Source: Lawsonibacter faecis (GTDB lineage: Bacteria; Bacillota; Clostridia; Oscillospirales; Oscillospiraceae). Taken from it: 64,000 bases of DNA. The notes under the pieces are model-generated. The model had not been told where the DNA came from, searched no databases, and was given only the letters and a program-made list of their open reading frames with translations. The stretch's first letter is position 1; each line of letters starts with the position of its first letter. Position numbers and translations under genes: made by a program. Location: positions 62,001-126,000 of the forward strand of contig NZ_JACOPQ010000001.1 of assembly GCF_014287675.1 (NCBI RefSeq), written 5' to 3'. Shown here one piece after another: positions 41,910 to 50,750 of the stretch.

Positions 41910-42617
41910 TCAATACCCCTCTGTTCCTGTTTTCCCTTCGATTATCTTGATGCCGGCGCTGCACCCCAGCCGGTTTGCCCCCGCCTGGAGCATGGCCACC
42001 GCGTCCTCATAGGTACGGATACCGCCGGATGCCTTGACCCCCATCCCGGGTCCCACCGTTTTGCGCATCAGCGCCACGTCGTGGGGGGTGGCGCCGCCGA
42101 CGGAGTATCCTGTGGAGGTCTTGACAAACGACGCGCCCGACCGCTTCGCAATTTCACAGGCGTGTACCTTCTCCTCGTCCGTGAGCAGGCAGGTCTCCAG
42201 GATGACCTTGACCCCGGCGTTCCCCGCCGCCTTGACGACAGCCATGATGTCCCGCTCCACCAGGCCCCAGTCGCCCGACTTGACCGCGCCCACGTTGAGG
42301 ACCATATCCACCTCCATCACGCCGTCCGCCACAGCCTGCGCGGTCTCTGCCGCCTTGGCCTCCGGCGTGTGGGTTCCAAAGGGAAAGCCGATGACGCAGC
42401 AGGGCGTCACGGAGCTGCCCCGCAGACGCTTCGCCACAAGGGCTGCGTAGGACGGGTTGACGCATACGCTGGCAAAATGGTGGGCCGCAGCCTCGTCGCA
42501 GACGCGCTCAATATCGGAAACCGCAGCCTCGGGCTTGAGGAGCGTATGGTCGATATACCTCGCCAGCGACTCGGGCGCAAAACGTCCGGCCTCGTCGCCG
42601 CAGCATTCACACTGCAT
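41910..42617 (-). CDS. deoC: Deoxyribose-phosphate aldolase, copy 1
   Basis: A 235-aa class I aldolase. The Schiff-base lysine is in SFVKTSTGYS, a second lysine in GVKASGGIRT, and the catalytic Asp in EVDMVLNVG. An extra cysteine-rich N-terminus (MQCECCGDE) precedes the barrel. AAAGGAGGA lies before ATG 42617. It cleaves 2-deoxyribose-5-phosphate or a related sugar phosphate to acetaldehyde and a triose phosphate. It is the last enzyme gene of the long minus-strand PTS cluster. Confidence 0.92.
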   Translation of the reverse strand: MQCECCGDEAGRFAPESLARYIDHTLLKPEAAVSDIERVCDEAAAHHFASVCVNPSYAALVAKRLRGSSVTPCCVIGFPFGTHTPEAKAAETAQAVADGVMEVDMVLNVGAVKSGDWGLVERDIMAVVKAAGNAGVKVILETCLLTDEEKVHACEIAKRSGASFVKTSTGYSVGGATPHDVALMRKTVGPGMGVKASGGIRTYEDAVAMLQAGANRLGCSAGIKIIEGKTGTEGY

Positions 42618-42709
42618 GGTAATTCCTCCTTTATCGATTTTTTTCGACACCGGCCCACTGTTTCATTAAAGCAAATTAATGACCGGTCCGCCACAGGGAA
42701 TATTTTTCC

Positions 42710-42976
42710 TTAATCCACAAAGCCTGCAGTCAGGGCGAGAAGGGCCTCCACGGCCTCCCGCTCGTCCTCCCCCTCAGCGGAGAGGGTGGCCCGCTCGCCC
42801 TGCATCAGGCCCAACGTGAGCAGCATGATGATGGACTTGCCGTTGTAGCGGTCCGCCTCTCCCGCCCTGGAGAGTTCAATTTTGGACTTGAATGTGGCGG
42901 CCAGAGCGACGAAGTCGGACGCGGGACGGGCGTGGAGCCCGGTGCGGTTTTGAATGGTAAATTCCTTTGCGTACAT
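42710..42976 (-). CDS. HPr-like phosphocarrier protein
   Basis: An 88-aa HPr. The phosphorylated histidine is His15 in RTGLHARPAS, and a serine that HPr kinase could modify is Ser48 in NGKSIIMLLTLGL. It relays phosphate from enzyme I to the EIIA protein. It lies 27 nt downstream of the enzyme I gene. Being inside a catabolic operon, it is probably a dedicated second HPr rather than the housekeeping copy. Confidence 0.94.
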   Translation of the reverse strand: MYAKEFTIQNRTGLHARPASDFVALAATFKSKIELSRAGEADRYNGKSIIMLLTLGLMQGERATLSAEGEDEREAVEALLALTAGFVD

Positions 42977-43003
42977 AATTTGCTCTCCTATCTGCTGCCG
43001 GTC

Positions 43004-44737
43004 TCAGCCCGGCGCAGCCGATTTGTGCGCACGGGCGAACTCCGTCAGGCAGGCTTTGATTTCGCCCTCGGTCTTGAGGCTCTGGACCCGCTGCGCCAGC
43101 GCCTGCGCATCCTCCATGCGGATGGAGCGGATGACCCGCTTTGCTCCGGCAAGGGAGGCGCGGCTCATACTGAGCTTTTGGATGCCCAGTCCCAGCAGAG
43201 CCGGGATGGCCAGGGGGTCCCCGCCCAGCTCGCCGCAGACGCTTACGGGTTTTCCCGCCGCCTGGAAGGAGCGGGCGATATAGCCCAGCGCGCGGAACAT
43301 GGCCGGGTGGTAGTCCTGGTGGTAGGGCTTGACGGACGGGTTCATCCGGTCCGACGCGGTGAGGTACTGGCACAGGTCGTTGGTGCCCACGCTCACGAAG
43401 TCCACCTCGTCGGCGGCCAGATCGGCGATGAGCGCGATGGACGGCACCTCCACCATAATGCCAACCGGCATGGAGGGATTCCAGGGGATGCCCGCCGCGC
43501 TGAGCGCCTCCCCCTCCTCGCGGAAAATCGCCTTGGCCGCCCGCACCTCGTCCAGCGCGCCCACCATGGGCAGCATGACGCGGAGGCTGCCGTGCACCGA
43601 GGCCCGCAGGGCGGCGCGGACCTGGGTGCGCAGCAGCGCCTCGTGGGCGAGGCACAGCCTCAGCCCCCGCACGCCCAGGAAGGGGTTGCTCTCGTGGGGC
43701 AGCTCCAGGCAGGCCAGCTGCTTGTCCCCGCCGACGTCCAATGTGCGCAGCACCACCGGCTTCTCCCCGAAGGCGAGAAGCACCCGCTTATAGATCTGGT
43801 ACTGCTCCTCCTCGCCGGGCAGCCGGTCCCCCTCCAAATAGAGGAACTCGGTGCGGAAGAGCCCGCAGCCGTCGGCATGGGCCGCGCCGGAGAGCTCAAA
43901 GTCGTTGGCGGCGGCCACGTTGAGGCGCACCTCGGCCCGTACGCCGTCCAGCGTGACGGGCTCGGCGTCCAGATAGGCCGCTGTCTCCCGCAGATTCTCG
44001 CGCACCTGTTCGGCTGCGGCGGCATACGCCGCGCACTCCTCGCCGGTGGGGCAGAGCACAATTTCGCCCTTCACCGCGTCCAGGACGATCTCCGCTCCGT
44101 CTTCCAGGGCCGCCAGCGCCCCGGGCACCCCCAGTACGGCGGGTATCTCATAGCTGCGGGCGATGATGGCCGTGTGGGAGGTGGCGCCCCCCACCTGGGT
44201 GATAATTCCCAGCACCTTGCTCCGGTCCATGGAGACGGTGTCGGACGGGTAGAGGTCGTCCGCTACCACAATGACCGGCTGCTCCAGCCGGGCCAGATTG
44301 CGCTCAGGCTCCCCGGCCCAGCAGCGGAGCAGGCGGTTTTTCACATCCACCAGGTCGGAGGCCCGCTCGCGCATCATCTCATTTTTGGAGCGGCCCAGAA
44401 GCTCTATAAAGCTGCCGTACACCCGCTCGATGGCGGCGTCGGGCGGCGTGCGCGCGCCGATGAGCCCGCGGATCTCCTCGTCCATGGCGGGGTCCTGCAG
44501 GATTTCGCGGTGGGCGGCCACAATTTTCGCCTTGTCAGGCGAATCGGCCAGCAGCCGCGCCTCCAGGCGGTCCAGCTCCTGCCGGGCCAGTTCCACCGTC
44601 TTATCGTAGCGCGCCCACGCCGCCTCCACGTCCTCGGTGCTGATGGGCGCGTCCGACACGCTGGGCACAAAGGGGCGGTACTTGAGCACACGGCCCAGTA
44701 CAATCCCCCTGGACACAGGTTTACCAGTTAGTTTCAT
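43004..44737 (-). CDS. ptsI: PTS enzyme I (phosphoenolpyruvate-protein phosphotransferase)
   Basis: A 577-aa enzyme I of normal length. The phospho-histidine is in GGATSHTAIIARSYEIP, the PEP-binding arginine region in LFRTEFLYLE, and the C-terminal active site in GELGGDPLAIPALLGLG. The start is ATG 44737 with GGAGGTC at 7 nt; ATG 44743 is too close to that site. It takes phosphate from PEP and passes it to HPr. Its place between a GntR gene and HPr shows that this operon carries its own general PTS proteins. Confidence 0.95.
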   Translation of the reverse strand: MKLTGKPVSRGIVLGRVLKYRPFVPSVSDAPISTEDVEAAWARYDKTVELARQELDRLEARLLADSPDKAKIVAAHREILQDPAMDEEIRGLIGARTPPDAAIERVYGSFIELLGRSKNEMMRERASDLVDVKNRLLRCWAGEPERNLARLEQPVIVVADDLYPSDTVSMDRSKVLGIITQVGGATSHTAIIARSYEIPAVLGVPGALAALEDGAEIVLDAVKGEIVLCPTGEECAAYAAAAEQVRENLRETAAYLDAEPVTLDGVRAEVRLNVAAANDFELSGAAHADGCGLFRTEFLYLEGDRLPGEEEQYQIYKRVLLAFGEKPVVLRTLDVGGDKQLACLELPHESNPFLGVRGLRLCLAHEALLRTQVRAALRASVHGSLRVMLPMVGALDEVRAAKAIFREEGEALSAAGIPWNPSMPVGIMVEVPSIALIADLAADEVDFVSVGTNDLCQYLTASDRMNPSVKPYHQDYHPAMFRALGYIARSFQAAGKPVSVCGELGGDPLAIPALLGLGIQKLSMSRASLAGAKRVIRSIRMEDAQALAQRVQSLKTEGEIKACLTEFARAHKSAAPG

Positions 44738-44772
44738 GACCATGACCTCCGGGCGGACGGCGCTTGGCGCCA

Positions 44773-45465
44773 TTAGATATCCAGCGAATAGCCGGGGTTG
44801 AAGAGATAGATGGCGCGGGAGCCCTTGATGGGCACACCCTCCGGATTCAGTGTGACGCGGAAGCGGATGAGCACCGGCACGCCGGGTTCCATGCCGAAGA
44901 GCGCGGCCTCCCGGGGCTCCAGGGTGGCCACGGCCAGCTCATCCACGCCCTTCGCGGAGATATGGCCGAACTTCTCCATGACCGCGAAGGTGGACTTGCC
45001 GCCCTCGAACATCTCCCGCTCCACGCCGGGGTAGAATTTGGAGGGCATATAGGAGAACTCCAGGCCCACCACCTGCCCGTCGGCGAGGAGGAGGCGCTCC
45101 ATGACGTTGACCTCGTCCCCCAGCTCCAGCTGGAGGCGCTTGGCCACCTGGGGCCACGCGGGACGCTTCTCAAAGGTCAGAATGCGATTGCCCGGCTTCT
45201 GACCCCGGCGCTTGGCCTCGCCGGTGAAGCTGTGATTCCCGGTAACCAGGTCCCAGAGGTAGGGGGCCCGGACGCGCACCTGATCGCTCCGGCCGGGTAC
45301 GCGCTCCAGCGCGCCCTCGTACACCAGATCGCCGATACCTTCGGCAATGTTCTGTTCGTCACCCTCGAAGCGCCCGGCCAGCGAATGAATATCGGGCAGC
45401 GGCTCGCTGGTCTTGAACTCCCCGTTTAAGATGGCGTCGTACATTTTTACGGCAAACGTATTCAT
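44773..45465 (-). CDS. GntR-family regulator with UTRA domain
   Basis: A 230-aa protein. The N-terminal winged helix (residues about 3-68) is shortened and divergent but keeps LPDIHSLAGRF and GDLVYEGALERVPG in the right places. The C-terminal two thirds are a UTRA sensor (NVMERLLLADGQVVGLEFSY). UTRA domains bind phosphorylated sugars, so this is the likely local repressor responding to the PTS product. It sits between the EIIC and enzyme I genes. Confidence 0.88.
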   Translation of the reverse strand: MNTFAVKMYDAILNGEFKTSEPLPDIHSLAGRFEGDEQNIAEGIGDLVYEGALERVPGRSDQVRVRAPYLWDLVTGNHSFTGEAKRRGQKPGNRILTFEKRPAWPQVAKRLQLELGDEVNVMERLLLADGQVVGLEFSYMPSKFYPGVEREMFEGGKSTFAVMEKFGHISAKGVDELAVATLEPREAALFGMEPGVPVLIRFRVTLNPEGVPIKGSRAIYLFNPGYSLDI

Positions 45466-45506
45466 AGCGACAGAATCCTTCCTGATTGGTATTCAGATAG
45501 CCGGGC

Positions 45507-46955
45507 TTACACCGCGGCGGAGGCGATGCTCAGATACTGGTCGGCGTACTCGGCGGAGGCGCCGAAGAACATGAACCACGCTTTGCGGTGGGTCTTGAAG
45601 TGCCACAGTGCCAGGACGTACACGGCCAGGCAGACGGCGATGAAGATGAATTTCAGCGCGCCGGGGGCGGAAAACGCCTTCATGATGACCCACAGGGGCG
45701 GCTGGGCGGAGACGCACCAGCTGTTTACGAAGGTCTGCCCGGCGGAGAGGGTGGTGCCGGCGTTTGTGGCCATCTGGGTAAAGAGCGCGGCCGTGTCGCT
45801 GGCGATGTAATGCACCAGGGAGTACCAGATGCCGCCGGTGATGGCGGCGTTGAGGATATTGCCCTTGAACACTGCAATGGCGCCGATTGCCATAAAGGGC
45901 ATGGCCGGGATGTCGGCCATGGGGATAATGCGGTTTCCGGGCAGGATGGCGGCGGTGAAGATGAGGATGGGGATGAGCAGCAGGCCGGTGGTGAGGGTGG
46001 AGGTCTCGCCGAAGTAGACGGCGGGATCGATGCCGATGTTGAAGGCCTTGCGCTTCATTTTCCCGCTGCGCATCCGTGCGTTCATGGACTGGCTGACGGG
46101 GATCAGGCCCTTGACGAACATGCCGGACACCTGGGGATAGATGACAAGCATGGCCGCCAGGGTCAGCGCGAAGGAGAGGATTTTGGACCAGGTGGCCATA
46201 CTGCCAAGGTCGTGGATATAGGCGACCACGCCCAGGAGAATGCCCATAATGATGCCGATCATGGCGGGCTCCCCGAAGAAGCCCAGCTTCTCCTGCAGCT
46301 TCTCGGGTTCGAGGTGCACCTCTTTGATATGCAGCTTCATCTGCACCCAGCGCAGCAGGGCGGCCAGGATGGAGATGTTGGTCACGCAGATGCAGGTACA
46401 GGTGAGGCCCTCATAGCCGTAATATTCCTGCAGGGCCGGAGCCAGGAAGTCGGCCACCAGCAGGACGAAGAGGTTCATGAACATACACGCAGCCAGACCC
46501 AGCACAAAGCTGCCGGTGACAAACTGGACCATGATGCCCCACACCACGAAATAGTAATAGTTCCAGATATCCGTGGGCTGGAAGGTATCGGTGACGCGGG
46601 TGAAAAACAGTATCAGGTTCCACAGCAGGCCGACGATGAAGTAGGTCATGCCCAGAGAGTTGCTGTACACGATGGCGGCGGCGGCGGGCCAGCCGATGTC
46701 CACCACGTCGAACACCTTGCCCACGTTGGCGGAGATCAGTACCATCACCGCATCCAGCTGGCCCCAGAGGATGTTCAGGATCAGGTTGAACGCCGTCAGG
46801 CCGATGGCCATAAAAATGGCGGCCCGAAGCGCCTTCTTCAGCTCCACGCGGATTGCGATGCTCAGGACAAATACCACGATGGGGACCAGTACGGTGACGC
46901 CAAAGGTATCCAGGAATGCTTTGAAAACGATGCCGGCTTGTGTAAAGAATTCCAT
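45507..46955 (-). CDS. PTS galactitol-family EIIC permease
   Basis: A 482-aa polytopic membrane protein with about ten hydrophobic segments, starting MEFFTQAGIVFKAFLDTFG. The cytoplasmic loop has FGEPAMIGIIMG, and the segment ALGRG-like loops of GatC are represented by KAFNIGIDPAVYFGETS. It carries the substrate across the membrane while EIIB phosphorylates it. AGGGAGGA precedes ATG 46955. The galactitol-type class covers polyols, arabinitol and some sugars, so the exact substrate is open. Confidence 0.9.
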   Translation of the reverse strand: MEFFTQAGIVFKAFLDTFGVTVLVPIVVFVLSIAIRVELKKALRAAIFMAIGLTAFNLILNILWGQLDAVMVLISANVGKVFDVVDIGWPAAAAIVYSNSLGMTYFIVGLLWNLILFFTRVTDTFQPTDIWNYYYFVVWGIMVQFVTGSFVLGLAACMFMNLFVLLVADFLAPALQEYYGYEGLTCTCICVTNISILAALLRWVQMKLHIKEVHLEPEKLQEKLGFFGEPAMIGIIMGILLGVVAYIHDLGSMATWSKILSFALTLAAMLVIYPQVSGMFVKGLIPVSQSMNARMRSGKMKRKAFNIGIDPAVYFGETSTLTTGLLLIPILIFTAAILPGNRIIPMADIPAMPFMAIGAIAVFKGNILNAAITGGIWYSLVHYIASDTAALFTQMATNAGTTLSAGQTFVNSWCVSAQPPLWVIMKAFSAPGALKFIFIAVCLAVYVLALWHFKTHRKAWFMFFGASAEYADQYLSIASAAV

Positions 46956-47043
46956 GATGCTTCCTCCCTTTTCGTTTGTACGCTCGCCCGGCCACACACC
47001 GCGCCCGGGCGGCGGTCAATTGCAGCGGAGGCTCCGGGCGTGC

Positions 47044-47346
47044 TCAGTCGCCCACAACCTCATGGATGGTGTCCAGCAGCTTCTGGGAAAACTCCTCCTT
47101 GCCCACGCCGGTAAACATGGGCAGCCCGATGAGAACGGGCGCGCCGTTCTTGTTGGCCGCCTGGGTCTTGCCGGTGGCCACGATGATGTCGGCCTCGGTC
47201 AGGTTGGGGATCTCCGTGATTTTGTGCGGACTTACCTGATAGGGGATTTTCTTGGATTTCAACAGCTTTTCAATTTCTTCCGTAACCACCGTGGTGGTAA
47301 AGATGCCTCCGCCGCAGCAGACGCAGATGTGGACGGGCCGTGCCAT
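47044..47346 (-). CDS. PTS galactitol-family EIIB component
   Basis: A 100-aa cytoplasmic protein. The phosphorylated cysteine is most likely Cys11 in ICVCCGGGIFTTTVV, which fits the C-G-G-x-x-x-T-S/T pattern of GatB proteins; two more cysteines at 8 and 10 are unusual. AAGGAGTG precedes the ATG. It passes phosphate from the following-gene EIIA to the substrate held by EIIC. Confidence 0.92.
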   Translation of the reverse strand: MARPVHICVCCGGGIFTTTVVTEEIEKLLKSKKIPYQVSPHKITEIPNLTEADIIVATGKTQAANKNGAPVLIGLPMFTGVGKEEFSQKLLDTIHEVVGD

Positions 47347-47379
47347 ATTTCGCTCACTCCTTATTGATTTGAACTCAAG

Positions 47380-47859
47380 TCACCCGATGGAGAGCAGCCC
47401 CTCCAGGATCTGATTTAGTTCCCGGAGCAGATCGGCCGGCCGCTCCGCCGCCAGCAGGCGCTCCACCGCCTCTTTGTCGGCAAAGGCAGCGGCAAATCTG
47501 CGCAGGACCGCCAGCTGGCTCTTCGGGTCGAGGATGCCGAAGAGGAAAATAATTTTTACCATCACGTCGTCCCCGGAGCGGTCCATGGACTTGAAGGCCA
47601 CCGGTTTTTCCAGCGTGGCGATGGAGACGAAGGGCTGGTTGCAGCCGTCCGCAATGTGGGGGATTGCCAGGGGGACCGGCATCTCCAGCCCGGTGGGGTA
47701 CTCCAGCTCCCGCTGCTGGATGCGCTCGATGTAGAGATCCTCCACCAGCCCCTGCCCCTTCGCGAGGTTTGCCAGAGTCCCGATGGCCTGTGCGGAATCC
47801 CGGAAGGTCTGCCGCAGCAGTATGAGCTCTTCATTGGTCTTCATCTTCAGCTCACTCAT
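47380..47859 (-). CDS. PTS EIIA component (fructose/mannitol/galactitol type)
   Basis: A 159-aa protein with the EIIA-2 active-site histidine in PLAIPHIADGC and a downstream IIFLFGILDP segment. It accepts phosphate from HPr and gives it to EIIB. I place the start at ATG 47859, with AAGGTGG upstream partly inside the stop region of the preceding UroD gene; a GTG at 47868 is part of that ribosome site. EIIA-EIIB-EIIC are encoded in that order as separate genes. Confidence 0.92.
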   Translation of the reverse strand: MSELKMKTNEELILLRQTFRDSAQAIGTLANLAKGQGLVEDLYIERIQQRELEYPTGLEMPVPLAIPHIADGCNQPFVSIATLEKPVAFKSMDRSGDDVMVKIIFLFGILDPKSQLAVLRRFAAAFADKEAVERLLAAERPADLLRELNQILEGLLSIG

Positions 47860-47869
47860 GGCCGCCACC

Positions 47870-48946
47870 TTAATACCAGCCCACGTCGTTGACGGCCTTG
47901 ACCATCATGCGGACGTTCTCCTCCGGGGAGCCGGGGCCCACCTCGCAGCCCGCCATGAACTCAAACCGGCCGGGCAGCAGGGCCTTGCCCTTTTCAATAA
48001 TCTCGCAGCTCGCCTTGTAGACCTCCTCGGCGGTGCCGTTCATGATGATGGCGGGATCCAGATTGCCGCAGATGACGTCTTCGGGGAAGAATTTGGCGGC
48101 GTCCTCCAGGGCGGTCTCCTTGCCCACGCTGATCATGCCGCGCATCCCCTCCTGCCGGAAGGGGACCTGCGCCCACTGGGGCAGGTTCAGGTTGTGGTCG
48201 CCGCACATGTGGATGTAGACGGCCTTGGCGCCCATAGCCAGCACCTTGGAGTTGAGCTCCTTCACATAGGGCATGGAGAACTCCTCCAGAATTTTGGGCG
48301 AAATCAGGGCGTTGGACTCAGTGGGAGAGACCGCCCGGGCCAGCACCCTGCCCCTGCCGAAGGTATCGATAAAGTATTCCGCCACCTGGAGGATGTGGTC
48401 GGTCATTTTCCGCAGAGCGGCGTGGGCCATGTCGGGATCGATGAGCACGCACTCCAGAAAATTTGGAACGCCGAAGAGATTGGCAGCGTGGGTGAAGGGT
48501 GTGCCGCAGATGAAGGCGATCTCGCTGCCCTCGGCCTCCTGCATTTTGGCGAAGGCCATCTCATGGGGGACGCAGCCTGCGGTCTTCGGGTCGGGGAGCT
48601 GGAGGGAGTCAATGTCGAAATCCTCCCAATCGGCGGGAATGGGCCGCTGCGAGACCTCGGGTCCGAAGGAGTTCTCATCCTTCTTATACTCGATTTTGCC
48701 GCCGAACTCTCCTGCGCCATAGGCTACGAAGGTATAGAAGGGCCCGCCGTCGAATCCGAAGTCCGCATAGGTCTTTTTCTGGCACTCAAAGCTGGCCTTG
48801 GGGTCCCGGTAGACGGAGGCCACGGGAATACCCACATGCTTGGCGCAGAAGGCGTACCCCTTGTGCACCACCGGCACCCGGTCCGTCATCTCCTTGCGGT
48901 AGAGCGCTTCAATGCGCTCGTGGCCGGTCATCTCGGATTTTTTCAC
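47870..48946 (-). CDS. UroD-family corrinoid methyltransferase
   Basis: A 358-aa protein of the uroporphyrinogen decarboxylase fold in its methyltransferase form. The metal site is suggested by YIHMCGDHNLN (His-x-Cys) and a final cysteine in FMAGCEVGPGSP. The start is GTG 48946, 7 nt after AAGGAGG; a GTG at 48952 is too close. Such proteins move a methyl group to or from a corrinoid protein. It is embedded between the PTS EIIA gene and a zinc dehydrogenase, which is unusual and hints at a methylated substrate. Confidence 0.85.
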   Translation of the reverse strand: MKKSEMTGHERIEALYRKEMTDRVPVVHKGYAFCAKHVGIPVASVYRDPKASFECQKKTYADFGFDGGPFYTFVAYGAGEFGGKIEYKKDENSFGPEVSQRPIPADWEDFDIDSLQLPDPKTAGCVPHEMAFAKMQEAEGSEIAFICGTPFTHAANLFGVPNFLECVLIDPDMAHAALRKMTDHILQVAEYFIDTFGRGRVLARAVSPTESNALISPKILEEFSMPYVKELNSKVLAMGAKAVYIHMCGDHNLNLPQWAQVPFRQEGMRGMISVGKETALEDAAKFFPEDVICGNLDPAIIMNGTAEEVYKASCEIIEKGKALLPGRFEFMAGCEVGPGSPEENVRMMVKAVNDVGWY

Positions 48947-48958
48947 ACTCACGCCTCC

Positions 48959-50011
48959 TTATTTCACGTCCATCCAGGGCTTGAGCACCACCTTGATGGC
49001 CTCGCCCTGTTGGATGGCGCGGACGCCGTCCTCCATCTGCTCCAGGGGCAGCTGATGGGTGATGATGGCGGTGTCGATCCTTCCCGCCCTCAGCAGCTCG
49101 TACCCCTTGGCGAAGTCGGCGGCGGAGTAGGAGTACGCGCCGAAAATACGCAGGCGCTTATAGTGGATCAGGTTTCCGTCCATGGTGGTCCAGGGATTCT
49201 CCTTGGCCAGGCCGCCGAAGAGGCTGAGCCGGCCCTCCTTGCGCAGCAGCTCCACACCCTGCTGGTGGGGCTTGGAGGAGGGGGCCGCCACAATGCACAC
49301 GTCCGCGCCCCGGCCTCCGGTAATCTCCATCACCCTGGCCACCAGGTCCTCCTCGGAGGAGACCACAAAGTGGGTCCCGCCGAAGCTGTGGCACTTATTC
49401 AGGCGCTCCCGGTTCAAATCGGCCATGATGATGGTGGTGGCGCCGTGGAGCTTGGCGATCTGGGCGTGGAGGCAGCCGATGGGGCCTGAACCGACGATGA
49501 CCACCGTCTCGCCCATACCCACCTTCAGGTCGTCCTGCGCCTTTACCACGGAGGCCAGCAGCTCCGCCAGGATCATGGGCTCCAGGTCGGCGTCCTGGGG
49601 GAGCTTGATGATCTGCCCGCGGGTAAGCATATCGCCGGGAAAAGCCATATACTGGGCGAAGCCGCCGGGAAAGCTGGTGCCTGCCACCTGGATATGGTCG
49701 CAGAGCCCGGGCATTTTGTTCACGCAGTAGTAGCACTTTCCGCAGGGAATGGCGGGGTTCGCCACCACCTTATCCCCCACCTTCCAGTCGCCGGGGGCGT
49801 TTTTACCCACCTCCTCTACATAGCCGGCATTCTCATGGCCCAATACCACGGGGTAGCTGATTTTCGCGGACCCGACGGAGTAGGTCCGCACGTCGGACCC
49901 GCACAGGCCCACGGAGTCGATCTTGATGAGCAGGCCATCATCGGGACACTGGGGCACGGGCACCTCCCGCATCTCTACCTGGGCCTTACCGGTCAAATAC
50001 AAAGCCTTCAT
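48959..50011 (-). CDS. Zinc-binding alcohol/polyol dehydrogenase
   Basis: A 350-aa medium-chain dehydrogenase. The catalytic zinc ligands are in GLCGSDVRTY and LGHENAGYVEEVG; the structural zinc loop is CGKCYYCVNKMPGLC. The NAD-binding motif is VVIVGSGPIGCLHA. Sorbitol, galactitol-1-phosphate and threonine dehydrogenases are the closest group. GAAGGAGGA precedes ATG 50011. It is the likely first oxidation step on the phosphorylated polyol brought in by the PTS. Confidence 0.9.
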   Translation of the reverse strand: MKALYLTGKAQVEMREVPVPQCPDDGLLIKIDSVGLCGSDVRTYSVGSAKISYPVVLGHENAGYVEEVGKNAPGDWKVGDKVVANPAIPCGKCYYCVNKMPGLCDHIQVAGTSFPGGFAQYMAFPGDMLTRGQIIKLPQDADLEPMILAELLASVVKAQDDLKVGMGETVVIVGSGPIGCLHAQIAKLHGATTIIMADLNRERLNKCHSFGGTHFVVSSEEDLVARVMEITGGRGADVCIVAAPSSKPHQQGVELLRKEGRLSLFGGLAKENPWTTMDGNLIHYKRLRIFGAYSYSAADFAKGYELLRAGRIDTAIITHQLPLEQMEDGVRAIQQGEAIKVVLKPWMDVK

Positions 50012-50048
50012 GTTACTAGCTTCCTCCTTCAGTGATGTTGTACGCGGC

Positions 50049-50732
50049 TTACCAGCCGCGCCGGACTGCCTCATCCACAATTTCAGCGGCGGCGCGGGTG
50101 CCCTGCCGGGTCACTCCCGCCTCGTAGTAGGCCATAAAGTCGTCCAGCGTGCGGATGCCCCCGGCGGCCTTGACCTGAATACAGGGGGCGGCGTGCCTGC
50201 GCATGAGCTCCACATCCTCCAGCTTGGCGCCTCCGCCCGCGTAGCCGGTGGAGGTCTTGACAAAATCCACGCCCGCGGCGTTGCAGATTTCGCAGCACCT
50301 GATGATCTCATCCCTGGTGAGGTAGAAATTCTCGAAGATGACCTTGACGATCACGCCCCGCTTGTGGCAGGCCTCGGCGACGGCGTCCAGCTCGGCCTTG
50401 GCGTAGTCGTACATCCCGGAGCGGACCAGCCCGATGGGGAGAACGGTGTCCAGCTCCTCCGCGCCGTCGTCAATGTTGGCGATGGCCTCCTCCACCTTCA
50501 TCTTCGTGGTGCTGTTGCCATGGGGGAAGGCGGCGCTGCCTCCCACCTTGACGCCCGTGCCCTGAAGCCGTTTGGCACAGTAGGCAACATCGTAGCCTTT
50601 GGCGCAGACGGATGCCATCTTGTAGGCAATGGCCTGCTCAATCAGCACGTCAATGTCCGCGCGGGTAAATTGGGGCTGCAGCAGGGATATGTCCATCATT
50701 CCGGCAACCTGGGCGGCTGTTATCTGGCTCAT
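50049..50732 (-). CDS. DeoC-like aldolase, copy 2
   Basis: A 227-aa DeoC/LacD-like barrel. It keeps the Schiff-base lysine (DFVKTSTGYAGGG), the second lysine (IQVKAAGGIRTLDD) and an aspartate in AEELDTVLPIG. It is clearly diverged from the copy at 41910-42617, for example in having no N-terminal cysteine cluster. Two different aldolases in one operon suggest two cleavage steps or two substrates. The gene lies between the zinc dehydrogenase and the hydroxyacid dehydrogenase genes. Confidence 0.88.
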   Translation of the reverse strand: MSQITAAQVAGMMDISLLQPQFTRADIDVLIEQAIAYKMASVCAKGYDVAYCAKRLQGTGVKVGGSAAFPHGNSTTKMKVEEAIANIDDGAEELDTVLPIGLVRSGMYDYAKAELDAVAEACHKRGVIVKVIFENFYLTRDEIIRCCEICNAAGVDFVKTSTGYAGGGAKLEDVELMRRHAAPCIQVKAAGGIRTLDDFMAYYEAGVTRQGTRAAAEIVDEAVRRGW

Positions 50733-50750
50733 TTGAAACTCCTTCCTCCG